Shown here: positions 6,935 through 14,200 of the stretch, piece by piece
Position numbering within the stretch: position 1 is the first letter of the stretch
How the letters are laid out: the number at the start of each line of letters is the position of its first letter
Assembly (NCBI GenBank): GCA_050692915.1
Contig: JBOGVU010000032.1
Location: 1 to 26,411, forward strand
DNA length: 26,411 nucleotides
Reading direction: 5' to 3'
Origin: CALAEC01 sp050692915
GTDB taxonomy: Bacteria; Actinomycetota; UBA4738; CALAEC01
Translations under genes and position numbers: made by a program
Notes under the pieces: model-generated
Database searches by the model: none
The model's input: the letters and a program-made list of their open reading frames with translations, nothing else
Told to the model about the DNA's origin: nothing

Positions 6935-8049
6935 GATCCCACCAGCTCCTCGATCGGGGTGAACGGGACGTCGGGGCGGCCGAAGTGGGCGGGCCCCAGG
7001 GTGGCCAGGCCTGCCGGGGAGTCGAACTGATCCCGGCGGCGGCGGCCAACCACGGAGATGCGGTCCCCCTCCTTCAGGTACGTGTTGACCAGGGGCTCCC
7101 CGGTCTCGGCGTCGCACACCTCGATGAGATCGGGGCTGCACACGTACGGCTTATCGTCCAGCCACGACAGGTGGTTCTCGTTCTTGAACCAGATCCGAAG
7201 CGTGTGTCCCCGGTACTCGCCCTCGCCGGCCACCTCGTGGAACCCCTCCAGGTAGCCGGTGTTCGCCCACTCCCGCCCGACGATGGTCCCCCGGAACAGG
7301 ATCCAGCCATCGATGGCGTCGGCCGCGGCGCGGACCGGATCGCGGCCCTCCTCCCGGGCGGTGCGGATGGCTCGCCCCAGCCCGAGACACTCGGTCAGGG
7401 TGTCCGGGACGTAGATCTCGGCCACCTCCGACGCCGGGAGCGGCACCAGGGCGCACCCCACCAGACCGAACGAGGCCTGGGCCATGAACTTGCCGATCCG
7501 CTCGGCGAACGCGTCGGAGGCCGCGGCCCGCATCACCATCCGGTTGCCGTACTCGTCGACCATGGCCCAGGGCAGGACCTCCTTCTCGTACAGGTGCGGG
7601 GTGGTGGCGTGAAGCTCGGGGATTGCCCGCCCGGCGTAGTCGCCGTCCACGAGGTGCTTGCCGAGGTTGGCCGCGGAGTCGAGGATCGCGCCGGTGTTGA
7701 TGGCCCCGATCTCGATCGAGACCAGCCCGGCGATCTTCGTACCCATGTAGTCCTCCAGCTCGCTGATCGCCTCCACCATGGGACGCTTCAGCCGGTCGCC
7801 AGGGGCCAGGACCGCCGCTTCCGGGGAGTCCTCGAACACCTCGGGGGCGATCGACCCGGAGAAGCAGGCCGTGCAGTAGATGGCGTCGGATGCCCCGTCC
7901 AGCGGGTTCCACTCCAGGGCCAGGCCCCGGTCCAGGTCGTCCCGGAGCAGCTCCCGCTCCACGGCGGGGTCGCCGCCCCCCGAAGCGGACAGGAAGTTGG
8001 CGCCTCGCAGGAAGTCCTCGATCGCCACCTGGTCCTGGAGCCTGGTCAC
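6931..8049 (-). CDS. DUF917 protein (S-methyl-thiohydantoin desulfurase-type)
   Basis: This is a protein of 372 aa starting at GTG 8049. It begins with the family's N-terminal pattern AIEDFLRGANFLSASGGGDP. Next come EIGAINTGAI and a conserved core around PHLYEKEVLPWAMVDEYGNR, then a C-terminal region with NENHLSW, CSPDLIEVCDAETGEP and the stretch LKEGDRISVVG. DUF917 (Pfam S-Me-THD) is associated with hydantoin-type metabolism, where it has been described as acting on methylthio-hydantoins. Length and order of the blocks suggest a complete protein. It overlaps both neighbours by GTGA. The adjacent racemase-like and M24 genes support a role in degrading a cyclic amino-acid derivative. The specific substrate is inference. 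Confidence 0.88.
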   Translation of the reverse strand: MTRLQDQVAIEDFLRGANFLSASGGGDPAVERELLRDDLDRGLALEWNPLDGASDAIYCTACFSGSIAPEVFEDSPEAAVLAPGDRLKRPMVEAISELEDYMGTKIAGLVSIEIGAINTGAILDSAANLGKHLVDGDYAGRAIPELHATTPHLYEKEVLPWAMVDEYGNRMVMRAAASDAFAERIGKFMAQASFGLVGCALVPLPASEVAEIYVPDTLTECLGLGRAIRTAREEGRDPVRAAADAIDGWILFRGTIVGREWANTGYLEGFHEVAGEGEYRGHTLRIWFKNENHLSWLDDKPYVCSPDLIEVCDAETGEPLVNTYLKEGDRISVVGRRRRDQFDSPAGLATLGPAHFGRPDVPFTPIEELVGS

Positions 8050-8894
8050 CGACCACCTCCTCGTGCGTCCCGGCGGAGGTACTCGAGGACCTGCGGGTCG
8101 ATCCGGCCCGGGCCGGCCCACCGCTCCTCGAGGTTCTCCCACCCCATGTAGTCGAACAGCGCGTCCCACAGGTCCCGGCCGGGCGAGCGCTTCCCCAGGG
8201 AATCGAGGAGCTCGCCGATCTCCGCCTCCAGGGCCGGGTCCGCGGCCAGGAGGTCGGCGTCCGCGGGCCGCTGGAAGTAGAAGCGGTGGAGCTCCAGCAG
8301 ACGGGCCAGCTCCTCGATGGGCGCTTCGTGGTTATCGACCCGGAGGTCGATGTACCGGTCGTGGGTCCCCCCGTACCCACCGCCCGGCTTGGCCACCAGC
8401 AGGGCCGCCGACTCCTGGCCCCGGCGATCGCCGCCCTCTCGCTGGGCTGCGCGGAGCGCCTCCACCATCCGCTCGGGGAGGGGGCCGGCGGCGCCCCGGA
8501 ACGCCTCGGCCATGGCCGGCACCACCCGGTCGGTGGCCATGATGTTGCCCTGGCAGGCGAACCCCTCCCCGGTGACGGAGGAGGCGTGCTCGAAGCATTC
8601 GCTCCCGGTGAAGGAGGCGGACCGGCCGGTCGAGTCGACCAGGCCCACCTGCCGGGACTCGCGACCCTCGTCACCCGCCATCAGCCGGTCCAGGGCCTTC
8701 TGCGGCGTCAGTCCCTCGGCCATCGCGTCCAGCCCCAGGGGGCCGAAGGTGACGTCGGCGAGAGCCTGGGTGGCCACCGCGCCCACCCCGGCGCGGGCCC
8801 ACGACACCAGCGCCCCGACGGCCAGGAACTTCGACTGGACGCCCACCCCGACCTCCTCGGTCTCCGGGTCGGCGGCAACGATCGAGAATGTCAC
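8046..8894 (-). CDS. DUF1028 family protein (Ntn-hydrolase-like)
   Basis: This is a protein of 282 aa starting at GTG 8894. The first ~200 residues match DUF1028: TFSIVAADPETEEVGVGVQSK, then AVGALVSWARAGVGAVATQA and CFEHASSVTGEGFACQGN (broken here for length). It continues with ALLVAKPGGGYGG and then DLRVDNHEAPIEEL. DUF1028 has an Ntn-hydrolase-like fold; the chemistry is not established. The last ~70 residues (ADPALEAEIGELLDSLG ... YMGWENLEERW) look like the small C-terminal domain often annotated as putative peptidoglycan-binding. DUF1028 genes often stand beside racemase and amidohydrolase genes, as here. Both ends overlap neighbours by 4 nt. Confidence 0.88.
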   Translation of the reverse strand: MTFSIVAADPETEEVGVGVQSKFLAVGALVSWARAGVGAVATQALADVTFGPLGLDAMAEGLTPQKALDRLMAGDEGRESRQVGLVDSTGRSASFTGSECFEHASSVTGEGFACQGNIMATDRVVPAMAEAFRGAAGPLPERMVEALRAAQREGGDRRGQESAALLVAKPGGGYGGTHDRYIDLRVDNHEAPIEELARLLELHRFYFQRPADADLLAADPALEAEIGELLDSLGKRSPGRDLWDALFDYMGWENLEERWAGPGRIDPQVLEYLRRDARGGGR

Positions 8895-9658
8895 GCCTGC
8901 TCGACCTCGTCCGGGAGGACGTACCAGCGGACCCGCTCCCCGATCCGGGCCCGGAGCTTCCACCGCCTGGTCTTGGGCACCTCGATCAGCGACCGGCGAA
9001 CCTCCTCGAGCCGGGCTCGGGTGTCCGGCTCGGCCAGCTCCCGCAGCCGCTCCAGCGTGCCGGTGATCGTCCGCCACAGCCCCCAGTCGCCGGCCACCAG
9101 CGAGTCGAGGCAGTCGAGGTTCACCGCGTCGCCCTCGGCCCGGGCCAGGTCGTGCTCGGCCATGAGGTCCAGGGCGTCGCGGGCGTCCTTCTCGTTGAGC
9201 TCGACCACCTGGAGCTTCGTCAGCAGGAGATCGGTGACCGTGACCGTCGGGTCATCGAGGTGCAGCCGGTCCGAGAGATCGATCCTGTGACACATCTCGA
9301 ACACGCCAACCAGCACGTCGAGCGGCCCCTGAGGGCCGTGGAACAGCATCCGCTTGTGCCCGTGCAGGGCGTTGAACCGGGGCTCCGGCTCGTAACCCTC
9401 CGAACGAAGGAAACCGGACAGGGCCCGTCCCTGCCTGGACCCCACCACCGCGTCGACGTCGGCGATGGGACGCGACCCGCCGGCCGCCAGCACGCCGGGG
9501 CAGTGGGCCATGACCGCGACCCCGCCGATCAGGCGGAGCGTGATTTCCTCGGCCCGGGCCCCCTCCACCAGGCGGCGGCCCTCCTCGAGGAGGTCGAGGT
9601 TGCGCCGCGCGGTGCTCGCATCCAGGGTCACGACGGGCCGGGAGGCCTCCGGGCTCAC
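8891..9658 (-). CDS. Nucleotidyltransferase-fold protein, function unknown
   Basis: This is a protein of 255 aa starting at GTG 9658 (GTGA overlap with the racemase-like gene). The N-terminal half has the nucleotidyltransferase (MNT/AbiEii-like) layout: LRLIGGVAVMAH with Gly45-Gly46, then RPIADVDAVVG with the metal-binding pair Asp67/Asp69. After this come GPLDVLVGVFEMCH and a helical region with LLLTKLQVVELNEKDARDALDLM, split here for length. That part is also typical of standalone nucleotidyltransferases that handle small molecules, RNA or protein. The C-terminal ~90 residues are helical and basic, without a known motif. A protein of this type in a catabolic operon is odd. No partner toxin/antitoxin gene is seen. 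Confidence 0.75.
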   Translation of the reverse strand: MSPEASRPVVTLDASTARRNLDLLEEGRRLVEGARAEEITLRLIGGVAVMAHCPGVLAAGGSRPIADVDAVVGSRQGRALSGFLRSEGYEPEPRFNALHGHKRMLFHGPQGPLDVLVGVFEMCHRIDLSDRLHLDDPTVTVTDLLLTKLQVVELNEKDARDALDLMAEHDLARAEGDAVNLDCLDSLVAGDWGLWRTITGTLERLRELAEPDTRARLEEVRRSLIEVPKTRRWKLRARIGERVRWYVLPDEVEQA

Positions 9659-10362
9659 GGCGGCGGCTCGTAGCCGCCCACCTTCGAGTGCGACAGCCCC
9701 AGTCGCTCGTAGAGATCGGCGACCATCTCGGCGAACTTCCAGCAGGCCACCCCGGGATCGACGATCGGGGCCTCCAGCTCCTTGGCCGCCCGCTCCCAGA
9801 ACTGCGGCGTGGCGATCTCCGACAGCACCACGACCTCGGCGCCGTCCTCCTCGACCGCCCGCCGGCCCTCCTCGATGCACCGGTCGAAGAACAGATCCGG
9901 GTCCGCGGCCACCTGGGGGATGCCCATTTCCACCGACCGAAAGGATGCCAGGCGGCGCTCGTGCCCGTAGAGCACCACGTTGTCGTGCATCTTGGGGATC
10001 CACTTCCGGCGTCCCACCACGATGGAGAACCGGTGCCCCATGGTGGCCGCCACGGCCAGCGCGGCCTCGGCCATCCCCACCACCGGCATCCGGACCAGCT
10101 CTCGAAGCTCCCGGAGCCCGCCGTCGTAGAAGCACCCGATGATGCCGGCCGCGCATCCCTCGGCCTCGGCCTTCCGGAACAGCTCCAGCATGGGACCGAG
10201 GGCCTGGTGCTCGTAGGTGTGGTACTCGAGGTGCGGCGGGCCGACCGCCAGGGAGCGGACCACCGGCTCGAACTCGGGGAGGCGCACGGCGTCGATCAGC
10301 TCCTCTGTGTCCCGGTCGAAGGCCGAGGTACCCACCGGGTTCGCCCAAAGGACCCGCGCCAC
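9655..10362 (-). CDS. Asp/Glu/hydantoin racemase-like protein
   Basis: This is a protein of 235 aa starting at GTG 10362, the first gene of the minus-strand operon. It begins MARVLWANPVG and contains ECHO-type blocks of the Asp/Glu racemase superfamily: CAAGIIGCFYDGGLRELRE with the first catalytic Cys, then MPVVGMAEAAL and the mid-protein FSIVVGRRKW. In cofactor-independent racemases a second Cys sits in a VLGC-type motif in the C-terminal half. Here the matching place reads VVVLSEIATPQ, with Ser-Glu instead. It may therefore be a one-Cys relative (decarboxylase, isomerase or other lyase) rather than a racemase. The only nearby Cys is in GVACWKF. The promoter and operator just upstream suggest control by the divergent LacI protein. 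Confidence 0.82.
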   Translation of the reverse strand: MARVLWANPVGTSAFDRDTEELIDAVRLPEFEPVVRSLAVGPPHLEYHTYEHQALGPMLELFRKAEAEGCAAGIIGCFYDGGLRELRELVRMPVVGMAEAALAVAATMGHRFSIVVGRRKWIPKMHDNVVLYGHERRLASFRSVEMGIPQVAADPDLFFDRCIEEGRRAVEEDGAEVVVLSEIATPQFWERAAKELEAPIVDPGVACWKFAEMVADLYERLGLSHSKVGGYEPPP

Positions 10363-10368
10363 GCCCCG

Positions 10369-10397
10369 ACGCTATCGGCAAAGCGCTTTGCGGTCAA
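10369..10397 (-). promoter_or_regulatory. Predicted promoter of the racemase operon, leaderless
   Basis: On the minus strand TTGACC (10397-10392) and TAGCGT (10374-10369) are separated by exactly 17 nt, a good sigma-70-type pair. The predicted transcription start, about 7 nt after the -10, falls at or next to the GTG start codon at 10362. The mRNA would thus be leaderless; no ribosome binding site is seen. The 17-nt spacer is almost filled by the palindromic operator. Confidence 0.65.
10378..10391. promoter_or_regulatory. LacI-type operator, copy 1
   Basis: GCAAAGCGCTTTGC is a perfect 14-bp palindrome with a central CG, the classic shape of LacI-family sites. It lies between the -35 and -10 boxes of the racemase operon promoter and 59 nt before the start of the divergent LacI-family gene. 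It could therefore control both directions. An identical copy is at 14081-14094. Confidence 0.85.
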
Positions 10398-10450
10398 ATC
10401 GCATTCTTCCGGCCCGGTGCTGGCATCATGGCACCTCGGAGGAGCGATCG

Positions 10451-11506
10451 ATGGCTGGGATCCACGAGGTAGCCCGGCAGGCGGGGGTGTCGATCACCAC
10501 CGTCTCGCACGTGTTCTCGGGGAAGCGACCGGTGTCCCCCGAGACCCGCGAGAAGGTCATCGAGGCGGCCGAGGCCCTCCAGTACCGGCCCAACCGGACG
10601 GCCCGAGGGCTGGCCACCGGCCGGGCCATGACCTTCGGCCTTCACTTCCCGTTCGCCGGCGACTCGTTCGTGCTGAACCCGTACTTCCCAGCGCTCCTCC
10701 AGGGTCTGTCGGCCGCCGCCGCCGAGTCCGGCTACGGGTTCCTGCTGATCCCCTCCCCGCCGGATGGCGAAGCGCCGCTCGACGAGCTGCTCCGGGCCCG
10801 CCGCCTGGACGGGGTGATCGTGGCCGACCCCGAGTCCTCGGACCCGGTGATCCCCACGCTGGTCGGGTCGAACGTCCTCGTGGTGACCACGGGCCGGTTC
10901 CTACCGGATCCGAGCCTCCCCTGGGTCGACAACGACCACGGTGGGGCGATCCGGGACCTGTTCGTACACCTGGAGGAGCAGGGGTATCGACGCCCCGCGC
11001 TCCTTTCCACCCGCGGTGGGTACTCCTACATCGCGGACACAGAGGCCTCCTACACCGAGGAGGCCGAGCGGCGAGGCATGCCGGTGGCGATCCGGCGCCC
11101 TCCCGACCTCTCCGAGGAGCAGGGATACCGGCAGGCCATCCGGCTCCTGGAGCGGCGGGAACCGCCCGACGTGATCATCGCCTGCGTCGACCGCCAGGCC
11201 ATCGGGGTCCTCCGGGCCGCGGACGAGCTGGGGGTCCGGGTGCCCGAGGAGCTGGGGGTGGCCGGCGAGGGGGACACCGTGCTGGCGGAGCACTCCCGCC
11301 CGCCGCTGACCAGCATCCGCGTGCATCCCGGCGAGCTGGGGGCCGCCGCGGTGGAGTCGCTGCTGCGCCTGCTGGACGGGGAGCGTGCCGACAACCGGAT
11401 GATCCCCGCCTCCGTGGTGGCCCGCCGCTCCACCCGGCGGAACGCCGCCCCGCCTACCCCTGGACGAGCTGCCAGGACCGCACGCCCTTCCTCCGGTCGA
11501 GGGTGA
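10451..11506 (+). CDS. LacI-family transcriptional regulator
   Basis: This is a protein of 351 aa. ATG 10451 is preceded by GGAGGAG at a suitable distance. Residues 1-55 form the LacI helix-turn-helix and hinge (IHEVARQAGVSITTVSHVFSG, shown here only in outline, then TREKVIEAAEALQYRPN). The rest is a periplasmic-binding-like effector domain with LDGVIVADPE, PWVDNDHGGA, PDVIIACVDRQAIGVL and the C-terminal PPLTSIRVHPGELG. It should bind DNA as a dimer and respond to a small ligand, probably the substrate of the neighbouring operon and permease. The two identical palindromes near the operon and permease promoters are the likely targets. The 3' end overlaps the convergent metallophosphoesterase gene by 53 nt, so the Arg/Pro-rich tail is probably not part of the fold. 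Confidence 0.93.
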   Translation: MAGIHEVARQAGVSITTVSHVFSGKRPVSPETREKVIEAAEALQYRPNRTARGLATGRAMTFGLHFPFAGDSFVLNPYFPALLQGLSAAAAESGYGFLLIPSPPDGEAPLDELLRARRLDGVIVADPESSDPVIPTLVGSNVLVVTTGRFLPDPSLPWVDNDHGGAIRDLFVHLEEQGYRRPALLSTRGGYSYIADTEASYTEEAERRGMPVAIRRPPDLSEEQGYRQAIRLLERREPPDVIIACVDRQAIGVLRAADELGVRVPEELGVAGEGDTVLAEHSRPPLTSIRVHPGELGAAAVESLLRLLDGERADNRMIPASVVARRSTRRNAAPPTPGRAARTARPSSGRG

Positions 11507-12416
11507 TCAGGGCGCCCCGAAGGATACCATCCCCATAGTCGCTGCCGGGGTTCACGATCACGGTGCGCCCCAGCCGCTGGGCCCCCGGCGACTCGTGGAT
11601 GTGGCCGTGCAGGCCGAGCAGGGGACGGTACCGCTCCTCTGCCGCCCGGACCGCGGTGCTCCCCACGTGGCCGATCACGATCTGCCCTCCCTCGACCCGA
11701 GGTCGGAGCCGCCCGTCGAGGAGGGCGGCCTGATCGAGGTGCGTGTCGTGGGGAGGAACGTGGAGGTTGAACACGGCATGCTCCGGGTCGGTCAGGCGCT
11801 CCGCCCGCTCGTCGATCCGCTTGGCCAGGTCCTCCTCGTCGAGCTCGCGGGGACTGTCCCACGGGGTCCGGTTCGAGTATCCCAGCGAGATCATCTCGAA
11901 CCCGCCGGGAAGCTCGACGACGTCGTGCTCCACGTTCCGGACGCTCCGGCCCGCCAGGAGCGGCTCCAGCTCCGGGTAGTCGTCGTTGCCCAGCATCATG
12001 AAGGCCTGCACGTCCGTGCCCGCGAGCCGCTCCTCGGCCAGCTCCACCCATCCCCGGACGCTCTCCCGAACCAGGCGAGGGAACAGCTCGTCGGCCACCC
12101 GGCCGGGATCCTCGTCGTACGCCCGCTTCTGGTCGGGGTCCAGCACCACGTCGTAGCGACCGGAGGCCCGGATCCGGGACCGAAGCTCCTCGAGCCCGGG
12201 CCCCTCCGCCACCTCGTGCTCCTCACCATGGATCTCGGCGACCAGCCGGTCCGGGGCGTGGCGCACGATCGGCACCACGATCTTCCCGGCGATATCGCCC
12301 CCGAAGACCAGGGCGTCGACCCCATAGACGGCCGCGGCATTGACCCACTTGCGGAAGGCCCGGTCCGAGCCGTGGATATCGGCCGCGTAGAAGATCCGGA
12401 CCTTCCGCTCCCCCAT
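11454..12416 (-). CDS. Calcineurin-like metallophosphoesterase
   Basis: This is a protein of 320 aa starting at ATG 12416. It has the motif set of this superfamily: AADIHGS (Asp13, His15), FGGDIAGK (Asp41), MMLGNDD (GN[DH]), FNLHVPPHDTH and the final GLHGHIHES (GHxH) with INPGSDYG-like VIVNPGSDYG near the C-terminus. These residues bind two metal ions and hydrolyse phosphomonoesters or phosphodiesters. The substrate is not visible, and it may include cyclic nucleotides, nucleotides or phosphoproteins. A ~100-residue insertion between the GDIAG and GND motifs is notable, as most family members have a shorter link. It lies 10 nt downstream of the permease and is probably in the same transcript. 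Confidence 0.9.
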   Translation of the reverse strand: MGERKVRIFYAADIHGSDRAFRKWVNAAAVYGVDALVFGGDIAGKIVVPIVRHAPDRLVAEIHGEEHEVAEGPGLEELRSRIRASGRYDVVLDPDQKRAYDEDPGRVADELFPRLVRESVRGWVELAEERLAGTDVQAFMMLGNDDYPELEPLLAGRSVRNVEHDVVELPGGFEMISLGYSNRTPWDSPRELDEEDLAKRIDERAERLTDPEHAVFNLHVPPHDTHLDQAALLDGRLRPRVEGGQIVIGHVGSTAVRAAEERYRPLLGLHGHIHESPGAQRLGRTVIVNPGSDYGDGILRGALITLDRRKGVRSWQLVQG

Positions 12417-12426
12417 GACCTCCAGG

Positions 12427-14025
12427 CTACTCTGGCGGCAGCTCCTGGAACGCGACCCCGAGGTCGACGCCGCGGCTCCTGTTCACCGCGTAGCTGACCC
12501 CGTAGATCAGGAACGGCAGGACGGCGATGACGATCATGGCCACGATGCCCGTCTGCGCGTTCGCCCCCAGCGCGTCGTTCACCAGCAGGGGGATCAGGAA
12601 CAGCAGGTACACCCCGATCGACAGGAACCCGATCACCGCGATGGCCGGGATCCCCCCGATGCTCCGCCGGATCGGCGACTCCTCGTACAGGATCCGCCGC
12701 CGCCACGGGAACACAACGGCCGCCATCGCCACCACGATGAACGTCAGGATCTCCGCCGCACCAGCCGTGAACAGGAGCTCCAGGAACTGGCTGGGCCCGT
12801 ACACGGTGAGCCACAGGAAGATCAGGGTGATGGCCAGGACGATGCCGTTGGCGATGAGCGGGGAGTGCGTCCGCTCGTTCACCTCGGAGATCTTCGCCGG
12901 GAGGATCCTGTCGAACGACCAGGCGAACAGGCTCCGCGTGGCGATCAGGAAGGTCGGGGGCAGCGCCACGAAGAACGAGAGGGCGAAGCTGATCCCCATC
13001 ACCGCTATCAGGAACGTGTTCTGGGTCAGCATCGCGGCGAACAGGAAGAAGAAGGGCGGCGCGGACAGCGGGTACTGGTCCGGGGCCACGTTGGCCAGGT
13101 AGGTGATCGAGCCCAGGAAATCCTCGCCGAACGTGCGGGCGGCCAGCCACATCATGACCAGCACGATCACCGCGGAGATCCCCAGCGCCGTGAGCAGAGC
13201 GCGCAGCAGCGTGCGGCGCGGGGCCCGGATCTCTCCGGCCGCGTACGTGGTGACGATGGCGTAGCCGAACGATGCGAACAGGAGCGGCGTGGCCCCGAAC
13301 GTGTTGGAGAGGCTGAACTCGGCGCTGCCGGTGAACCCGGCATCCCGCGCCGCCTGGATCACCCCGTCGTAGTCGGCTCCGAAGCCTCCCAGGGCGGCCT
13401 GGAAGTCCCCCCGGCCGTTCACCAGCATGAGGATGACGGCGATGACCACGCCGACCACGCTCAGGGCGAAGATCACCAGGAAGATCTTCGTCCACGACCG
13501 CACGCTGAAGCTCATCAGGACGGCCGTCAGGACCAGGGCCGCCGCCCCCAGCCAGAACTGCCACCCCTGACTCGTGACCGTGGCCGAGGCGTCGATCAGG
13601 CCCTGGTTGCCGCCGGCCACCCCGATGGTGGCCAGGGCGGCGGAGAGGCCGAACGGCGCCAGGAGCGATCCGAACAGGGCGATCACCAGTAGGAACCACA
13701 TCGTCACGCTGAAGTTCGCGGCGAACCCGATCACCGGGTGGATGATCCGGCTAACGAAGACGTAGTCACCGCCGGACCGGGGCATGGCTGTTCCCAGGTT
13801 CCCGTACAGGAGGGTTGGCAGGATGCACAGGATCGCGGTGATCACCACCACCAGCACCAGGCTAGCCCCGGGGAACGCGAACGGCGCCTGGGTGGCGGCC
13901 AGCGCGGCAAGCGGAAGGGAGATGAACGAGACGTTCAGGGCGACGTTGCTCCCCATCCCGATCTCGCGAACCAGGCCCGTGGCCTGTCTGACGTAGAAAC
14001 CCTTGCCAGCCGCGACCCCCGCCAT
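12427..14025 (-). CDS. APC-superfamily amino acid permease
   Basis: This is a protein of 532 aa starting at ATG 14025, with GGGAGG six bases upstream on the minus strand. It has about twelve hydrophobic segments. After a short polar N-terminus come LVREIGMGSNVALN and GNLGTAMPRSGGDYVFVSR, with the APC-family PRSGGxYV signature in TM2-TM3. YAAGEIRAPRRTLLRA is the typical cytoplasmic loop, and TRSLFAWSFDRILPAKISEV the typical loop before the later membrane segments (quoted here at exactly twenty residues). Such proteins import amino acids or related amines by proton or sodium symport. The operator at 14081-14094 and the nearby catabolic operon suggest the imported molecule is what the operon degrades. 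Confidence 0.93.
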   Translation of the reverse strand: MAGVAAGKGFYVRQATGLVREIGMGSNVALNVSFISLPLAALAATQAPFAFPGASLVLVVVITAILCILPTLLYGNLGTAMPRSGGDYVFVSRIIHPVIGFAANFSVTMWFLLVIALFGSLLAPFGLSAALATIGVAGGNQGLIDASATVTSQGWQFWLGAAALVLTAVLMSFSVRSWTKIFLVIFALSVVGVVIAVILMLVNGRGDFQAALGGFGADYDGVIQAARDAGFTGSAEFSLSNTFGATPLLFASFGYAIVTTYAAGEIRAPRRTLLRALLTALGISAVIVLVMMWLAARTFGEDFLGSITYLANVAPDQYPLSAPPFFFLFAAMLTQNTFLIAVMGISFALSFFVALPPTFLIATRSLFAWSFDRILPAKISEVNERTHSPLIANGIVLAITLIFLWLTVYGPSQFLELLFTAGAAEILTFIVVAMAAVVFPWRRRILYEESPIRRSIGGIPAIAVIGFLSIGVYLLFLIPLLVNDALGANAQTGIVAMIVIAVLPFLIYGVSYAVNRSRGVDLGVAFQELPPE

Positions 14026-14080
14026 GCTTGCCCTCCCTTCTTTCGCGGGCCCGACACGCCACCCTTGCCCTCCTCGCAGG

Positions 14081-14094
14081 GCAAAGCGCTTTGC
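14081..14094. promoter_or_regulatory. LacI-type operator, copy 2
   Basis: This is an exact repeat of GCAAAGCGCTTTGC found at 10378-10391, a perfect palindrome, starting 56 nt upstream of the permease start. It lies directly after the predicted -10 box, over the expected transcription start, a standard position for repression. Confidence 0.85.
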
Positions 14095-14095
14095 T

Positions 14096-14124
14096 ATCCT
14101 CCCCACCCGGCAGGGGCGTGTCAA
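14096..14124 (-). promoter_or_regulatory. Predicted promoter of the permease gene
   Basis: On the minus strand a perfect TTGACA (14124-14119) is followed after 17 nt by GAGGAT (14101-14096), a weak -10 that keeps the A at position 2 and the T at position 6. The transcription start would fall near 14088-14090, inside the operator. The 5' leader would be about 65 nt and carries the GGGAGG ribosome binding site. Confidence 0.55.
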
Positions 14125-14200
14125 GTCCACGGTACTGCCTCGGCCATGTGGAAGCCGTGGTCCGGGACGTCGCCGACCGCCTCCGTCTATCGTTCGACCG

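Noticed and set aside
10378..10391. The palindrome as a transcription terminator
   Set aside because: The stem would have no loop and no T-run, and it lies in a divergent promoter region; operator function fits better.
14003..14200. N-terminal extension of cyclase copy 1 upstream of ATG 14201
   Set aside because: It would cover the operator and promoter region of the divergent permease and is low-complexity; the other copies start just before LPTGTVTFLF.
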